This document shows, in pieces, positions 7,955 to 19,217 of a DNA stretch of 64,000 bases; position 1 is the stretch's first letter; the number at the start of each line of letters is the position of its first letter. This DNA is from Tepidibacillus fermentans (GTDB lineage: Bacteria; Bacillota; Bacilli; Tepidibacillales; Tepidibacillaceae): assembly GCF_004342885.1 (NCBI RefSeq), contig NZ_SMAB01000005.1, forward strand, positions 1 through 64,000. The letters are read 5' to 3'. The notes below the pieces were generated by a model that was given only the letters and a program-made list of their open reading frames with translations, was not told the origin of the DNA and searched no databases. The position numbers and the translations under genes are program-made.

Positions 7955-10828
7955 CTACGAGGTAGCTTCGATAAACTGTTCAATCTTTTTTTCTGCGCGT
8001 CTACGATCTCGCTCCAATACTGGTTTTAGATATTTCCCAGTATACGACTCGGCTACATTTACAATTTCTTCGGGGGTACCTGTCGCAACAACGGTCCCTC
8101 CACCATCTCCACCTTCTGGACCTAAATCGATAATATAGTCTGATGTTTTGATGACATCAAGATTATGCTCAATCACAAGAACAGTATCTCCATTGTCAAC
8201 TAATCGATGAAGCACCTGCAATAATCTTGCAACATCATCCATATGAAGTCCTGTTGTTGGTTCATCAAGAATATACAACGTTCTTCCGTTACTACGGCGA
8301 TAAAGTTCAGATGCAAGTTTCACCCTTTGCGCTTCCCCGCCAGATAAAGTAGTAGCCGGTTGGCCTAATTGAATATATCCTAAGCCGACATCATAAAGAG
8401 TTTGTAATTTTCTTTGAATCCGGGGGATGTTTTTGAAGAATTCCAGTGCATCTTCTACCGTCATATCAAGAACATCTGCAACAGTTTTTCCCTTATATTT
8501 CACTTCCAACGTTTCGCGGTTATACCGTTTTCCTTTACAAACTTCACAAGGTACATAAACATCTGGTAGGAAATGCATCTCGATTTTAATGATCCCATCA
8601 CCGCGACATGCCTCACAACGGCCACCTTTCACATTAAAACTAAAACGTCCTTTCTTATATCCTCTGATCTTCGCTTCTTGAGTTGTCGCAAAAACATCAC
8701 GGATATCATCAAATACTCCTGTATAAGTTGCTGGATTAGAACGAGGTGTCCGACCAATCGGTGATTGGTCAATCGCAATTACTTTATCAAGATGTTCCAT
8801 TCCTTCAATTTTTTTATACTGTCCTGGTTTTTCTTTTGCATGGTTTAATTCCTTCGCTAGAGCTTTATGCAGAATCTCGTTTACCAGTGTACTTTTCCCA
8901 GAACCAGAAACACCGGTTACACTCGTAAAGACTCCTAATGGTATTTCGACGGTAATATTTTTTAGGTTATTCTCTTTTGCACCTACTATTTTTAGCCATT
9001 TTCCATTTGGTTTTCTTCGTTCACTTGGCACAGGAATATATTTTTTCCCACTTAAATATTGTCCTGTTAACGATCTGTCATTCTTCATAATCTCCTGTGG
9101 TGTACCTTGTGCCGTAACATAACCACCATGGACTCCTGCACCTGGGCCAATATCAATAATATAATCGGCTGCTAACATCGTATCCTCATCATGTTCAACC
9201 ACAATCAAGGTATTGCCAAGGTCCCTCATCCGTTCTAGGGTTTTAATGAGTCGGTCATTATCTCGTTGATGCAAACCGATACTTGGTTCATCAAGGATAT
9301 AGAGTACTCCCATTAAACTAGACCCGATTTGGGTTGCTAGACGAATCCGTTGTGCTTCTCCACCAGAAAGGGTACCTGCTGAACGACTTAATGTAAGATA
9401 ATCCAGTCCTACATTTGCTAAAAAGGAAAGGCGGGATTGAATCTCCTTTAAAACTAATGAGGCAATGGTTTTTTCTTTTTCTGTTAACTCTAGTTCTTCA
9501 AAAAATCGAATCGCTTCTTTAATCGATAGATCAGTCACATATGCGATGTTTTTGCCGCCAATGGTTACCGACAACACCTCTTTTTTAAGTCTTGTCCCAT
9601 GACAAGTGGGACAAGGTTTATGACTCATATATTGTTCGATATGATCACGTACATAATCCGAAGCCGTTTCCTTATATCTTCTTTCAAGGTTTGGTATAAC
9701 TCCTTCAAAGGGTACATAAGCCTCTTTTACTTGTCCAAAATCATTTTCATAACGAAAACGAATCTTTTCCCCCTCACTACCATAGAGAATCAAATGTAAT
9801 TGTTCTTTTGATAGTTCTTCTACTGGGATATCCATCTCGATCCCAATATGATTACAAATCGATTCAAGCAATTGCGGATAATAATTGGAGCTACTACCAG
9901 CCCAAGGATCAATCGCTCCCTCGGCTAATGTCCGTTTTGGATCAGGAATCACAAGGTCTGGGTCCACTTCCATGTTGCTTCCAAGACCATCGCAAGTCGG
10001 ACAAGCTCCATAAGGACTATTAAAGGAAAACATTCTTGGCGAAAGTTCATCCATACTGAAACCACAAATTGGGCAAGCTAATTTTTGACTAAATAATAGT
10101 TCTTCTTCGCCCATGATTTCAACAATCACTTGACCATCTGCCAATTGTAAGGCAGTTTCTAAGGAATCAGCTAACCTTGTTGCAATATCTGGTTTAAGAA
10201 TAATACGATCAACGACGACTTCAATCGTATGTTTTTTGTTCTTTTCAAGCTTGATTTCTTCACCAAGATCATGGACCTCATCATCGATACGAACGCGAAC
10301 AAATCCCTCTTTTTTGATCTGTTCCAATACCTTTACGTGTTCCCCTTTACGTCCTTTTACAATTGGAGCTAAGATTTGAATTTTTGTCCGTTCAGGATAG
10401 GTTAGGATCCGATCCACCATTTGGTCAATCGTTTGAGCAGAGATTTCTACCCCATGTTCAGGACAATGTGGTTCTCCAATTCTAGCAAATAACAATCGCA
10501 AATAATCATAGATTTCTGTTACAGTTCCTACCGTCGAACGAGGATTACGGCTTGTTGTCTTTTGGTCAATCGAGATCGCTGGAGAAAGACCTTCGATCGA
10601 ATCAACATCAGGTTTATCCATCTGACCAAGAAATTGTCTCGCATAGGCTGAAAGTGATTCAACATAGCGACGCTGTCCTTCTGCATAAATCGTATCAAAG
10701 GCTAAAGATGATTTTCCTGAGCCACTTAACCCTGTTAACACAACAAATTGGTCTCGTGGAATAGATACTTCGATATTTTTCAGGTTATGAACCCTTGCAC
10801 CTTTGATTTCAATCGATTCTCTTGCCAT
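7955..10828 (-). CDS. uvrA: Excinuclease ABC subunit A
   Basis: Damage-recognition ATPase of nucleotide excision repair, 957 residues as usual. It has two ABC modules, with Walker [15 protein letters not shown] (near 33) and [13 protein letters not shown] (near 640). Signature motifs are [12 protein letters not shown] (near 487) and [12 protein letters not shown] (near 828), and each Walker B reads LYILDEP. The zinc fingers appear as [18 protein letters not shown] (near 254) and CEACRGDGI with CEVCKGKRY (near 738-766). It follows uvrB by two bases and shares its promoter, so both should rise in the SOS response. Confidence 0.97.
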   Translation of the reverse strand: MARESIEIKGARVHNLKNIEVSIPRDQFVVLTGLSGSGKSSLAFDTIYAEGQRRYVESLSAYARQFLGQMDKPDVDSIEGLSPAISIDQKTTSRNPRSTVGTVTEIYDYLRLLFARIGEPHCPEHGVEISAQTIDQMVDRILTYPERTKIQILAPIVKGRKGEHVKVLEQIKKEGFVRVRIDDEVHDLGEEIKLEKNKKHTIEVVVDRIILKPDIATRLADSLETALQLADGQVIVEIMGEEELLFSQKLACPICGFSMDELSPRMFSFNSPYGACPTCDGLGSNMEVDPDLVIPDPKRTLAEGAIDPWAGSSSNYYPQLLESICNHIGIEMDIPVEELSKEQLHLILYGSEGEKIRFRYENDFGQVKEAYVPFEGVIPNLERRYKETASDYVRDHIEQYMSHKPCPTCHGTRLKKEVLSVTIGGKNIAYVTDLSIKEAIRFFEELELTEKEKTIASLVLKEIQSRLSFLANVGLDYLTLSRSAGTLSGGEAQRIRLATQIGSSLMGVLYILDEPSIGLHQRDNDRLIKTLERMRDLGNTLIVVEHDEDTMLAADYIIDIGPGAGVHGGYVTAQGTPQEIMKNDRSLTGQYLSGKKYIPVPSERRKPNGKWLKIVGAKENNLKNITVEIPLGVFTSVTGVSGSGKSTLVNEILHKALAKELNHAKEKPGQYKKIEGMEHLDKVIAIDQSPIGRTPRSNPATYTGVFDDIRDVFATTQEAKIRGYKKGRFSFNVKGGRCEACRGDGIIKIEMHFLPDVYVPCEVCKGKRYNRETLEVKYKGKTVADVLDMTVEDALEFFKNIPRIQRKLQTLYDVGLGYIQLGQPATTLSGGEAQRVKLASELYRRSNGRTLYILDEPTTGLHMDDVARLLQVLHRLVDNGDTVLVIEHNLDVIKTSDYIIDLGPEGGDGGGTVVATGTPEEIVNVAESYTGKYLKPVLERDRRRAEKKIEQFIEATS

Positions 10829-10830
10829 TT

Positions 10831-12807
10831 TTAATCTCCTTCCGCCTTCAATTCAAGTAAGATGTCACGCAATTCGGCTGCCCGTTCGAAATTTAATTCT
10901 CTTGCAGCAGCACGCATTTCTTTTTCGATTCGTTCGATCATTTGCAGACGTTCTTTTTTCGAAAGTTTTTTCTTTGTCTTGCCATAATCAGCTTTATCTT
11001 CTGCAACTTTTACGGCTTCGATGACATCGCTAATCTTCTTTTTAATCGTCATTGGCGTAATACCATGTTCTGCATTATATGCCATTTGGATCCCCCGACG
11101 TCGATTCGTTTCATCGATTGCCACTTTCATTGAATCCGTAATTTTATCGGCATACATAATCACTTTGCCATTGGCATTCCGTGCTGCACGTCCAATCGTT
11201 TGGATTAAAGATCGCTCCGAACGCAAGAATCCCTCTTTATCCGCATCTAAGATTGCAACAAGGGAAACCTCAGGAATGTCTAATCCTTCACGCAAAAGAT
11301 TGATCCCGATTAAGACATCAAATTCACCTAAACGTAATTCACGGATAATTTGCATTCTCTCTAATGTCTTAATATCTGAATGGAGGTAACGAACCTTAAT
11401 CCCTATTTCTTTTAAATAGTCTGTTAAGTCTTCTGCCATCTTTTTCGTTAATGTTGTAACTAATACTCGTTCATCCCGTCTGATTCGTTCTTGAATTTCG
11501 CCGATCAAATCATCAATCTGTCCTTTGATTGGTCTTACTTCAATCTCTGGGTCTAACAGTCCTGTTGGTCGGATAATCTGCTCGACAACTTCTGACGATT
11601 GTTCTAATTCGTACGGGCCAGGTGTTGCTGAAACATAAATAATCTGATGAATATGCTTTTCAAATTCATCAAACTTCAATGGTCGGTTATCTAATGCGGA
11701 TGGTAGACGAAAACCGTGCTCAACCAATACTTCTTTTCGCGCTCTATCCCCGTTATACATTCCTCGAATCTGTGGAATCGTAACATGGGACTCATCAATG
11801 ATCATAAGAAAATCATCAGGGAAATAGTCTAATAAAGTATTTGGAGTCGATCCAGCGGGTCTTCCCTCTAGATGTCGGGAATAGTTCTCGATTCCAGAAC
11901 AAAAACCCACTTCTTGCATCATTTCAATATCATATCTTGTCCGTTGTTCTAATCGTTGCGCTTCTAATAATTTTCCTTTATCTCGCAGAACCTTTAATCG
12001 TTCTTCTAATTCTGTTTCAATGTTCTTGATCGCTTTTCTCATTTTATCTTCACGAGTGACGAAATGAGAAGCAGGGAAAATGGCCACATGCTCCCGATCA
12101 CCAATAATTTCTCCTGTGAGGACATCGATTTCACGAATTCGTTCAATTTCATCTCCAAAAAATTCAATTCGTACGGCTTGCTCTCCTCGAGATACAGGGA
12201 AAATTTCCAAAACATCTCCGCGAACCCGAAAAGTACCACGGACAAAATTCATGTCATTTCGTTGATATTGAATATCCACCAACTTACGAAGGATTTCTTT
12301 CATGTCTTTTTCCATTCCTACACGTAGAGAAAGAACAAGATTACGATACTCTTCGGGTGAACCTAAGCCATAGATACTAGAAACACTAGCAACAATGATG
12401 ACATCTTTACGTTCAAATAGTGCACTGGTTGCTGAGTGACGTAATTTATCAATTTCATCGTTAATCTTTGCATCTTTTTCAATATAGGTATCTGTTTGTG
12501 GAACATAAGCTTCAGGTTGATAATAATCATAGTAGCTTACAAAATATTCAACCGCATTATTTGGAAAAAATCCCCTAAACTCACTAGCTAATTGAGCAGC
12601 TAATGTTTTATTATGGGCAATGATTAATGTTGGTTTATTTACTCTTGCAATGACATTCGCCATTGTAAAGGTTTTTCCTGTACCCGTCGCCCCTAGTAGG
12701 ATTTGATGCTTTTTATTTTCTTTTATCCCTTGAACTAAAGCTTCAATTGCTTTAGGTTGATCTCCTTGTGGTTGAAAATCTGATTTTAATTGGAAGATTT
12801 GCTCCAT
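10831..12807 (-). CDS. uvrB: Excinuclease ABC subunit B
   Basis: Helicase-like subunit that receives damaged DNA from UvrA and recruits UvrC. Read from ATG 12807 (site AAAGGGGAG) it has 658 residues. Walker A is [16 protein letters not shown] (near 38), and the beta-hairpin includes [12 protein letters not shown] (near 92). Helicase motifs include IIDESH near 338, IYVSATPG near 402 and [11 protein letters not shown] near 537. The C-terminal UVR coiled coil ([11 protein letters not shown]) binds UvrC. Seven extra codons upstream are open but precede the ribosome site. A GAAC-N4-GTTC box lies about 145 bases upstream. Confidence 0.97.
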   Translation of the reverse strand: MEQIFQLKSDFQPQGDQPKAIEALVQGIKENKKHQILLGATGTGKTFTMANVIARVNKPTLIIAHNKTLAAQLASEFRGFFPNNAVEYFVSYYDYYQPEAYVPQTDTYIEKDAKINDEIDKLRHSATSALFERKDVIIVASVSSIYGLGSPEEYRNLVLSLRVGMEKDMKEILRKLVDIQYQRNDMNFVRGTFRVRGDVLEIFPVSRGEQAVRIEFFGDEIERIREIDVLTGEIIGDREHVAIFPASHFVTREDKMRKAIKNIETELEERLKVLRDKGKLLEAQRLEQRTRYDIEMMQEVGFCSGIENYSRHLEGRPAGSTPNTLLDYFPDDFLMIIDESHVTIPQIRGMYNGDRARKEVLVEHGFRLPSALDNRPLKFDEFEKHIHQIIYVSATPGPYELEQSSEVVEQIIRPTGLLDPEIEVRPIKGQIDDLIGEIQERIRRDERVLVTTLTKKMAEDLTDYLKEIGIKVRYLHSDIKTLERMQIIRELRLGEFDVLIGINLLREGLDIPEVSLVAILDADKEGFLRSERSLIQTIGRAARNANGKVIMYADKITDSMKVAIDETNRRRGIQMAYNAEHGITPMTIKKKISDVIEAVKVAEDKADYGKTKKKLSKKERLQMIERIEKEMRAAARELNFERAAELRDILLELKAEGD

Positions 12808-12950
12808 CACTAATCTCCCCTTTCTCATTTCGTATAAAAATACTGATTCAAATGAATATACTAAAATAATATTATAACATATCCATAGTGAAAATTAGAA
12901 TTTCACCAGTAATTGACAAAATATAGATGATGATTTTTCGCCGTTTTTAA

Positions 12951-12962
12951 GAACAAGCGTTC
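12951..12962 (-). promoter_or_regulatory. LexA (SOS) box candidate upstream of uvrBA
   Basis: GAACAAGCGTTC matches all eight fixed bases of the Gram-positive LexA/DinR core GAAC-N4-GTTC. It lies upstream of uvrB, which is SOS-controlled in B. subtilis. A TATAAT hexamer lies about 70 bases nearer to uvrB, so the box is farther from that promoter than usual. It may serve a second promoter near the box. Confidence 0.55.
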
Positions 12963-13093
12963 CTCTATCATTATAGGCTTTTTGTCAACGATTTTCAAAT
13001 CTTATTGCTGGCTTATAAGTTCTAATGCTGCTCCGATACTTCCTGTCTTTCCTAAAAAAAAGGGTCGGAAGAAAAGCTTGCTCTAAAAAAACT

Positions 13094-13177
13094 AGCTTAT
13101 AGAACATATAAGCCAGTGATATGACGGATGGTTTGTATATTACACGAACAACGAAGCGCGTTGGAAGATACAAACCA
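13094..13177. repeat. Palindromic intergenic repeat, copy A
   Basis: Two units. The first (13094-13114) is a short hairpin, GCTTAT with ATAAGC. The second has 9-base arms GGTTTGTAT (13130-13138) and ATACAAACC (13168-13176) around a core with ACGAAGCGCGTTG. Reverse-complemented, the second unit closely matches the inside of copy B (32838-32866) and the right end of copy D. The rest of this 457-base gap (12808-13264) holds the uvrB promoter region, the LexA box and the minJ terminator. An apparent 66-codon frame here is not coding. Confidence 0.7.
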
Positions 13178-13216
13178 CTATGCAATTACTTCCAAAACCT
13201 TACGCTTCAATCCGTT

Positions 13217-13243
13217 AAAAAAGGCCACCTCATCTGGTAGCCT
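13217..13243 (-). terminator. Terminator of minJ
   Basis: On the minus strand GGCTACC pairs with GGTGGCC around six bases, then six T. It starts 22 bases past the minJ stop. Confidence 0.75.
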
Positions 13244-13264
13244 AGATCAATCATATTTTTATGT

Positions 13265-14521
13265 TTAAGCGCTTCGGGAAACTTTAGTTACTTTCTGCTT
13301 CAATAATTGCAATAAATTCGTATCTTTCACCTCAATATAATAAGGAGCTTTATCATCGGGTGCAAGTAAAATACCTAACTGATGATGATCCCCGGCATAT
13401 AAAGAATGTTGTACTAATTTAACGTGACCTGCTTCATTAATGACTTCTAACTTCGTAAAAGCAGGTTGTAATTGGAGTGCATCATATAACTCAGTACGGG
13501 TAGTAACCTGCATACCATTCACCTTTTTAATTACTTCACCTGCTTTCACTCCCATTCGATCAGCAGGACTATTTGGAATTACGGCTAATATCTTCAAACC
13601 ATCTGTTGGATGAACATATAATGGTGGCAATGCTCTTTCCTTACGTTTCCCCCACAAATGAATTCCTTCATGAGCAAGTCCCGCAAAAATTGAAGCAATG
13701 AATTGAAACGGCGCCCATCGCTCAGCTAGAAATGCCATCACCAGTAACAACGTGCTATAAATAATAAGGTAGTTTGCTGATATCTTACTTTTCTTATAGG
13801 GAGAATAAACGGTCGTCAATTCAGAATAGCCAATGAGGACAGGAACAGGGAACAAAGAGAAAGTAGTTGCTGCGCCAAAGATCGGCCACCAAGATCCAAT
13901 CTGAACCGAATTCATCGTAACATCTCCTGTTGCTACGAGAAGAAATAAAGGAGCAAGCCAGAAAGATTGAATCGAATATCCACCTATCAACTTCCCCCGT
14001 TTGGTTTCAACAAATAATGGGGTTGCTTGTTTTCCAGCTTGAAGCCGAATCAATATCCCCTCTACAAGATGTAAAATCGCTACGATTGCGATTAAAGAAG
14101 GAACATGAATACTCTTAAGTTCAATCCAAATCGGTTGAAGAAAAGAAGAATTGGGACTAGGAAATAACTGAATCATGGAAACAAGTAAACCTAAAATCCC
14201 AGTAGAATAAGATAAACAAAGAAAACGAATATGAAAAAGAGTTAGGATTCCAGTAATCAACCAAAGCAGCCACATCCCATTTGGTTGAAAAACGACACCT
14301 AATCCAACCATGAATGCGGAAGCAATAACCCCACCTAAGAACCCGTATGCAAGTGAAAGGATGACTTCTTGTGAAAGTGAATGAATCCGTGCACTAAATA
14401 GTTTCCGTTCTAACTGAATTTGTCTTCTATATTGTAATACAAGAAGTAGTATCCCGATATAGAATAAAGGTTGTAAAAATAATGTTCCGATTTGCATGAA
14501 CAGCTCCTGTAGAATAGGCAT
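13265..14521 (-). CDS. minJ: MinJ-like polytopic membrane protein with PDZ domain
   Basis: A 418-residue membrane protein. About eight hydrophobic segments fill residues 1-280. A PDZ domain follows (about 295-380: VIPNSPADRMGVKAGEVIKK, carrying the ligand loop and hinge), then a short polar tail. In B. subtilis, MinJ (YvjD, 397 residues) bridges DivIVA to MinD at the poles and septum and also affects swarming. Position supports the name: it lies between ctpB and uvrB, as in Bacillus. It starts at ATG 14521 after AAGGAGG. A hairpin separates it from ctpB, so it may have its own promoter or depend on readthrough. Confidence 0.82.
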   Translation of the reverse strand: MPILQELFMQIGTLFLQPLFYIGILLLVLQYRRQIQLERKLFSARIHSLSQEVILSLAYGFLGGVIASAFMVGLGVVFQPNGMWLLWLITGILTLFHIRFLCLSYSTGILGLLVSMIQLFPSPNSSFLQPIWIELKSIHVPSLIAIVAILHLVEGILIRLQAGKQATPLFVETKRGKLIGGYSIQSFWLAPLFLLVATGDVTMNSVQIGSWWPIFGAATTFSLFPVPVLIGYSELTTVYSPYKKSKISANYLIIYSTLLLVMAFLAERWAPFQFIASIFAGLAHEGIHLWGKRKERALPPLYVHPTDGLKILAVIPNSPADRMGVKAGEVIKKVNGMQVTTRTELYDALQLQPAFTKLEVINEAGHVKLVQHSLYAGDHHQLGILLAPDDKAPYYIEVKDTNLLQLLKQKVTKVSRSA

Positions 14522-14548
14522 TCTTCCTTTTCCTCCTTAAAATGAGAA

Positions 14549-14575
14549 AACCACAAAACATAACGTTTTGTGGTT
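14549..14575 (-). terminator. Hairpin between ctpB and minJ
   Basis: An 11-base perfect inverted repeat (AACCACAAAAC and GTTTTGTGGTT) around five bases is followed on the minus strand by TTCTCATTTT. The T run is broken, so it may be a partial terminator that lowers minJ relative to ctpB. Confidence 0.6.
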
Positions 14576-14606
14576 ATAATTTCGACATTTCCCAATCGAT
14601 TCCTGC

Positions 14607-16058
14607 TTATTTGATGAATTTTAACAATGTCTCGATTGCTGCCTTCAATTGCAGATCATTTTCAGGATTTTTGATCCGTTCTATGATTTTATTTTGTAAT
14701 TGATTAGCAGTTTGTTGATCGACAATACCATTAACTGCTAAACCATTTGCCCGCTGAAATGCCATGACTGCTTTTTCCGTTCCTTCGTCAAAATAGCCAT
14801 CCATTCTTCCAGGATTATACCCAATCCCTGTAAGAATCAATTGCAGATTTTTGACATCACTATTATTCATATCTGGTTTAAGATAGACATTTTCAGGGAA
14901 TGGCGTAGCATGAAAATAATCAGGTTGGGAAATTTTCACATTTGGGATAATTCCTTTACCATTAATCCAATTTCCTTTTGGAGTTAACCATTTCGCAACG
15001 GTTAATTTTAAATTACTTCCATCGGACAATTCAAAGGGATTTTGGACCGTACCTTTTCCATAACTATTTTCACCAACAATCGGATAATTCCCAGCTTCTT
15101 GTAAGGCACCCGCTAATATCTCAGAAGCGCTGGCACTTCCATTATTAATTAATGCAACGATGGGATACTTCGCCGATTCCATCTCAGACCGATAGCTTTG
15201 TCTTCTCTTGTTTCGGTCTTCAATTTGAACAATAATACCGTGGTTTGGAATTATTAGATTACCAATTTCCAATACACTTTGCAAATAACCACCTGGATTT
15301 CCCCGTACATCAATTATTAAACCTTTGATGTTTTGGCTTTCTAGTTCTTTTAAGGTTTTAGCAAAATCATCGGCTGTTTTCTCGGCAAAATTAGAAATTT
15401 CAATTTTCCCGATCAACCCTTTTGCTGTATTGATTGTACTTCCATGTACAGTTTCAATCGGAATCTCATCACGAATCACCGTCACAGTGATTGGTTTTTC
15501 CATTCCATAACGAAGAATCTCCAGTTCTGCCTTCGTACCTTTAGGGCCTCTTATTTTATTGACTGCCTCAAAAAGATTTAATCCTTCTAATGATTCACCG
15601 TTCACTTTTAGGATTTGATCACGAGGACGTAATCCGGCTTTTTCCGATGGACTCCCTTTAATTGGGGCAATGATAGTCACTTTACCATTCTCAATTGTCA
15701 CTTCTGCTCCAATTCCCTCAAAGGAGGAATCTAATGTACTGTAAAAATCTTTTGCTTCTTTTGCATTCATATAGGTTGAATGAGGATCTCCTAGTGTTTC
15801 AACCATTCCTCGAATGGCCCCGTCAACTAATTCCTTTCCATCCTTTTTCACCACATAAGAGTTCAGGATGGTGTTGTAAGCAGAAACGAATTTATCCATA
15901 TCCTTAGGGATTTGTTTTCCATACCCTATGGATGTCGATCCTTCACCAATCAATGATCCAAGGTTTGGATTCATGCGAATAACGATGATTGTTAAAAAAC
16001 TACTCAAGACCATCGTTACCACTAAAAGTACCGCTAACGTACGGCCCCTCATCTTCAT
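14607..16058 (-). CDS. ctpB: Carboxy-terminal processing protease (S41), CtpB type
   Basis: Secreted, membrane-anchored serine protease, 483 residues from ATG 16058 (site AAGGTGG). Order: signal anchor (1-30); N-terminal dimer region; PDZ (about 105-190, with APIKGSPSEKAGLRPRDQIL); S41 protease core with nucleophile serine in NNGSASASEIL (near 310) and general-base lysine in GENSYGKGTVQ (near 335); peptidoglycan-binding domain (about 400-465, IGYNPGRMDGYFDEGTEKAV). In B. subtilis CtpB cleaves SpoIVFA to activate sigma-K processing during sporulation. Paralogous CtpA enzymes exist, so the sporulation role is inference from synteny with minJ. The wall-binding domain fits action between membrane and wall. 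Confidence 0.88.
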   Translation of the reverse strand: MKMRGRTLAVLLVVTMVLSSFLTIIVIRMNPNLGSLIGEGSTSIGYGKQIPKDMDKFVSAYNTILNSYVVKKDGKELVDGAIRGMVETLGDPHSTYMNAKEAKDFYSTLDSSFEGIGAEVTIENGKVTIIAPIKGSPSEKAGLRPRDQILKVNGESLEGLNLFEAVNKIRGPKGTKAELEILRYGMEKPITVTVIRDEIPIETVHGSTINTAKGLIGKIEISNFAEKTADDFAKTLKELESQNIKGLIIDVRGNPGGYLQSVLEIGNLIIPNHGIIVQIEDRNKRRQSYRSEMESAKYPIVALINNGSASASEILAGALQEAGNYPIVGENSYGKGTVQNPFELSDGSNLKLTVAKWLTPKGNWINGKGIIPNVKISQPDYFHATPFPENVYLKPDMNNSDVKNLQLILTGIGYNPGRMDGYFDEGTEKAVMAFQRANGLAVNGIVDQQTANQLQNKIIERIKNPENDLQLKAAIETLLKFIK

Positions 16059-16123
16059 GCCACGCACCACCTTTTTTCAGTCTGTTCTCATTATATGATG
16101 GGCATGTACAAAATATTATCTAA

Positions 16124-17344
16124 TTATCTTAAATATGTCCATGGACTAATTGCTGAACCGTTTTTCCGTACTTCAAAGTGAAGATGGGGCCCTGTTGACC
16201 TTCCTGTAGAGCCAACCTCAGCAATTTTTTGACCTTTTTTCACCGCTTGACCAACACTTACATTAATTCCACCATTTCGTATATGGCCATATAACGTTTG
16301 AATTCCGCTTCCATGGTCGATCATCACCACATTTCCATATCCATTCATCGTAGATGCAACAATGACAACACCATCATCAGGCGCAATGATTGTAGTCCCT
16401 TGAGGTGCTGGAATATCTAGACCAGCATGGAATTTTCTCGTTTTGTAAATAGGGTGAATTCGCCAACCAAAATTGCCATTGGGAGATATGCGACTATATC
16501 CAGGTACAGGCCAAGCGAATTTTCCGCCATTATAGGCTACAGGCAGTTTATTTTGCTTCTTTAATGCTTCTGCTTGTGCAGCAGCTAACTGATCCAATAA
16601 TCTTGCTTCTTCTTCTGTCGCTTCATTAAAGTCTTCTTGTTCTTGTCGCAATTTCGTTACTAATTGTTGTTGAGCCGAATCTAGAGAAGCCATTCTTACT
16701 TTTTGTTTTTTCTGTTCAGCTAGCAATTCGCTTTTTGTTTGCTCTAATTCTGCATATAGTTTCTTTAGATTCGTCAACGACTGATCAATCTCTTTTTTCT
16801 TTTGAGCGACGATGTCTCGATCTTTCTTATTTTCTTCTAAGATTTTCTTATCTGATTCAATAATTTGTTGAATGGCATCAAATCGTTGAACAAAATCAGA
16901 AAAGCTATCCGCTGACAAAAGAACTTCGAGATAATCGACATCCCCATGCTTGTACATTAAACGCACACGATCTTTTAATAACTGATCTCTTTCTTTCAAT
17001 CGCTGTTCTGCCTGTTCTAACTCTACCGCTGCTTTTTTTGCATTAGCTTGTACTTCTTCAATTTGTATTTCTAAATTTCCTAATTTTTGTTCTTGCTGAT
17101 CAATTTTTTTGGCTATGGATAAGACTTCTTGTTCCGTAACTTTTTTATTGTCCTTAATTTGATTAATTTGGTTACTTAAATCCTTTTTCTGTTGTTCCGA
17201 TTGTTGTTTTTCTTTACGGATCGCTTCAATTTTTTTCTTTAATTCAGAAATCGTATCTGCTTTTACTGGTGTTGTAAAAGGAATCATGAAAGACATTAAC
17301 ATGGTTAAAGTTAATAGTAACGGTATCCATCTTTTTCTCATCAT
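16124..17344 (-). CDS. EnvC-like peptidoglycan hydrolase or activator (coiled coil + M23)
   Basis: A 406-residue exported protein. A signal peptide (1-29, ending VKA) is followed by a long coiled coil (about 30-260, rich in K, E and Q) and a C-terminal M23 domain (about 285-406). M23 metal ligands appear in RKFHAGLDI and HLHFEVRKNG, with VVMIDHGSGIQTLYGH between. Position right after ftsEX matches proteins such as EnvC, PcsB and CwlO-system parts, which FtsEX controls from the membrane: the coiled coil contacts FtsX. Because the zinc ligands are kept, it is probably an active endopeptidase. ctpB follows 65 bases downstream. Confidence 0.86.
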   Translation of the reverse strand: MMRKRWIPLLLTLTMLMSFMIPFTTPVKADTISELKKKIEAIRKEKQQSEQQKKDLSNQINQIKDNKKVTEQEVLSIAKKIDQQEQKLGNLEIQIEEVQANAKKAAVELEQAEQRLKERDQLLKDRVRLMYKHGDVDYLEVLLSADSFSDFVQRFDAIQQIIESDKKILEENKKDRDIVAQKKKEIDQSLTNLKKLYAELEQTKSELLAEQKKQKVRMASLDSAQQQLVTKLRQEQEDFNEATEEEARLLDQLAAAQAEALKKQNKLPVAYNGGKFAWPVPGYSRISPNGNFGWRIHPIYKTRKFHAGLDIPAPQGTTIIAPDDGVVIVASTMNGYGNVVMIDHGSGIQTLYGHIRNGGINVSVGQAVKKGQKIAEVGSTGRSTGPHLHFEVRKNGSAISPWTYLR

Positions 17345-17375
17345 CCGTTTTTTCCACTCCCTTACAACTTTTTAA

Positions 17376-18269
17376 TTATATTTTTAAGAAACGTCGAACA
17401 GACATCATGCTTCCCCAGATCCCAATAAACGCACCAATTCCGATTAATAATCCGGAAATTTGGTAGGCTAATGGATATAAAGGAAGAAACTTAATAAATG
17501 ATATCGATAGACTCATATTCATCTGTTCTAGTAAATATCGGTAACCTAGGATGATTACGAGAATCGGTAGAATAGAACCCAGAATTCCTAGTAATAGACC
17601 TTCTACGAAAAATGGCCATCGAATAAACCAATTGGTTGCCCCTACTAATTTCATGATTTGAATTTCTCGTCTTCTTGAATAAATTGTAATTTTTATTGTG
17701 TTGGAAATTAAGAACATGGCTGTAAAAGCAAGTCCAATAATAAAGACGATTCCAATATTTCGAATCCAGTCGGTAATTTTAAATAGTCTTGAAATCGTTG
17801 TTTTTCCATAATCCACATCTTCTACGAAATTCAATTTGGCAATCTTCAAGGCTACTTCTTCGGTTTTTCTCGGATCTTTCGCCTGTACTACAAATGTATC
17901 ATTCAATGGATTATCTTTATCTAATCCATCTAAAAGATCTGCATCCTTACCAAAACGCTCTTTTAGTTTTTTTAGGCCCTCTTCTTTAGAAATAAAAACT
18001 AACGACTTTACACCCTCTATATTTTTTATTTCGTTTTCAACGGCTTTTATTTGACTGTCGTTAATTTTTAAATCCAAAGAAACGACAATTTCTACTTGAT
18101 TTTCTACTAAATTAGCCATATAGTTGATATTCATCGCTAGTAGTAGAAATACACCCAGAATAAGCAATGTAACCGTTACTGCACTAATCGAGGCAAAAGT
18201 CATCCAACCATTTCGTCCAATATTCTTTAATCCCTCTTTGAAGTGTCTTCCTATTGTACTAATTCTCAT
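17376..18269 (-). CDS. ftsX: Cell-division ABC-like permease FtsX
   Basis: Membrane partner of FtsE. The start at ATG 18269 ([20 protein letters not shown]) is chosen because GGGGTGA lies eight bases before it and the 297-residue product matches B. subtilis FtsX (296). It has four membrane segments: one near 22-44, an extracellular loop of about 110 residues, then three near 165-290. FtsEX transmits ATP hydrolysis to wall hydrolases outside the cell. The neighbouring EnvC-like gene is the obvious client. It overlaps the end of ftsE by 11 bases, so translation is probably coupled. Confidence 0.93.
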   Translation of the reverse strand: MRISTIGRHFKEGLKNIGRNGWMTFASISAVTVTLLILGVFLLLAMNINYMANLVENQVEIVVSLDLKINDSQIKAVENEIKNIEGVKSLVFISKEEGLKKLKERFGKDADLLDGLDKDNPLNDTFVVQAKDPRKTEEVALKIAKLNFVEDVDYGKTTISRLFKITDWIRNIGIVFIIGLAFTAMFLISNTIKITIYSRRREIQIMKLVGATNWFIRWPFFVEGLLLGILGSILPILVIILGYRYLLEQMNMSLSISFIKFLPLYPLAYQISGLLIGIGAFIGIWGSMMSVRRFLKI

Positions 18270-18945
18270 AGCCATATTCACCCCGCTGCTGATCTCTGAC
18301 GACTTGGCCATTTTCAATCGCTATGACTCTTTTTCTCATCTGATTGACGATTTCTCGATTATGTGTTGCCATAACAACTGTAGTTCCACTAAAATTAATT
18401 TTTTCAAACAAATCCATAATTTCCCAAGAGGTATCAGGATCTAAATTACCGGTTGGCTCATCTGCGATAATAATAGAAGGGTTATTCACAAGGGCACGTG
18501 CCAAAGCTACTCGTTGTTGTTCTCCACCTGATAATTGATTTGGAAAAGCTTTTAATTTATCCGGTAGTCCTACTAATTCTAGTACTTCTGGCACACGTTT
18601 ACGAATCTTACTTTTTGAAGCTTCAATCACTTCCATCGCAAAGGCGACATTCTCATATACAGTAAGGTTAGGAAGCAAACGATAATCTTGGAAAACCACA
18701 CCAATATTACGACGAATCATTGGGATTTGTCTTTCTTTTATACGATCTACGTTAAAACCATTAATAAAAATCTCACCTTTTGTTGGTTTTTCTTCACGGT
18801 ACATTAATTTGATGAAGGTCGATTTTCCTGCACCACTTGGGCCTACAACATATACAAACTCACTTCGATTAATTTTTATATTAATTCCTTGAAGAGCATT
18901 AACACCATTTGGGTATGTCTTCCATACATCAAACATTTCAATCAT
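18259..18945 (-). CDS. ftsE: Cell-division ATP-binding protein FtsE
   Basis: A 228-residue ABC ATPase. Walker [19 protein letters not shown] (near 35), Q-loop [10 protein letters not shown], signature [15 protein letters not shown] (near 139), Walker [13 protein letters not shown], and H-loop ATHNREIV. The residues [20 protein letters not shown] are typical of FtsE. It works with FtsX at the septum or side wall to gate peptidoglycan hydrolases. It is the first gene of ftsE-ftsX-envC-ctpB. The 362-base gap before it (18946-19307) holds the MCP terminator and a repeat fragment; no confident promoter was fixed. Confidence 0.95.
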   Translation of the reverse strand: MIEMFDVWKTYPNGVNALQGINIKINRSEFVYVVGPSGAGKSTFIKLMYREEKPTKGEIFINGFNVDRIKERQIPMIRRNIGVVFQDYRLLPNLTVYENVAFAMEVIEASKSKIRKRVPEVLELVGLPDKLKAFPNQLSGGEQQRVALARALVNNPSIIIADEPTGNLDPDTSWEIMDLFEKINFSGTTVVMATHNREIVNQMRKRVIAIENGQVVRDQQRGEYGYEN

Positions 18946-19217
18946 TCATTTTCACATCCTTTAATCATTCTGAGCTGCAATAACCAAGTCTTGTTTTACC
19001 ATTCGACATTATCATGTAAAATCCCTTTTTTTATAGCAATGTAAATTATGTTTTTTGAGGGGCTTTTTACCATAAACGACAAATTTTCATCTTTTCGTCA
19101 TATGATTTGCTAGAAAAAGTATTTCCTAGGAAATTTTTTGGCGAATGATTCTAAATTATGTAGTAAACCGTGGTCTCTATTAAAACGGACTTGTCGAAAT
19201 AAAAGTTTCATATAAAT

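Noticed and set aside
12985-13185. A 66-codon minus-strand frame across repeat copy A
   Set aside because: It lies wholly in the palindromic repeat and has no ribosome site or family-like sequence.
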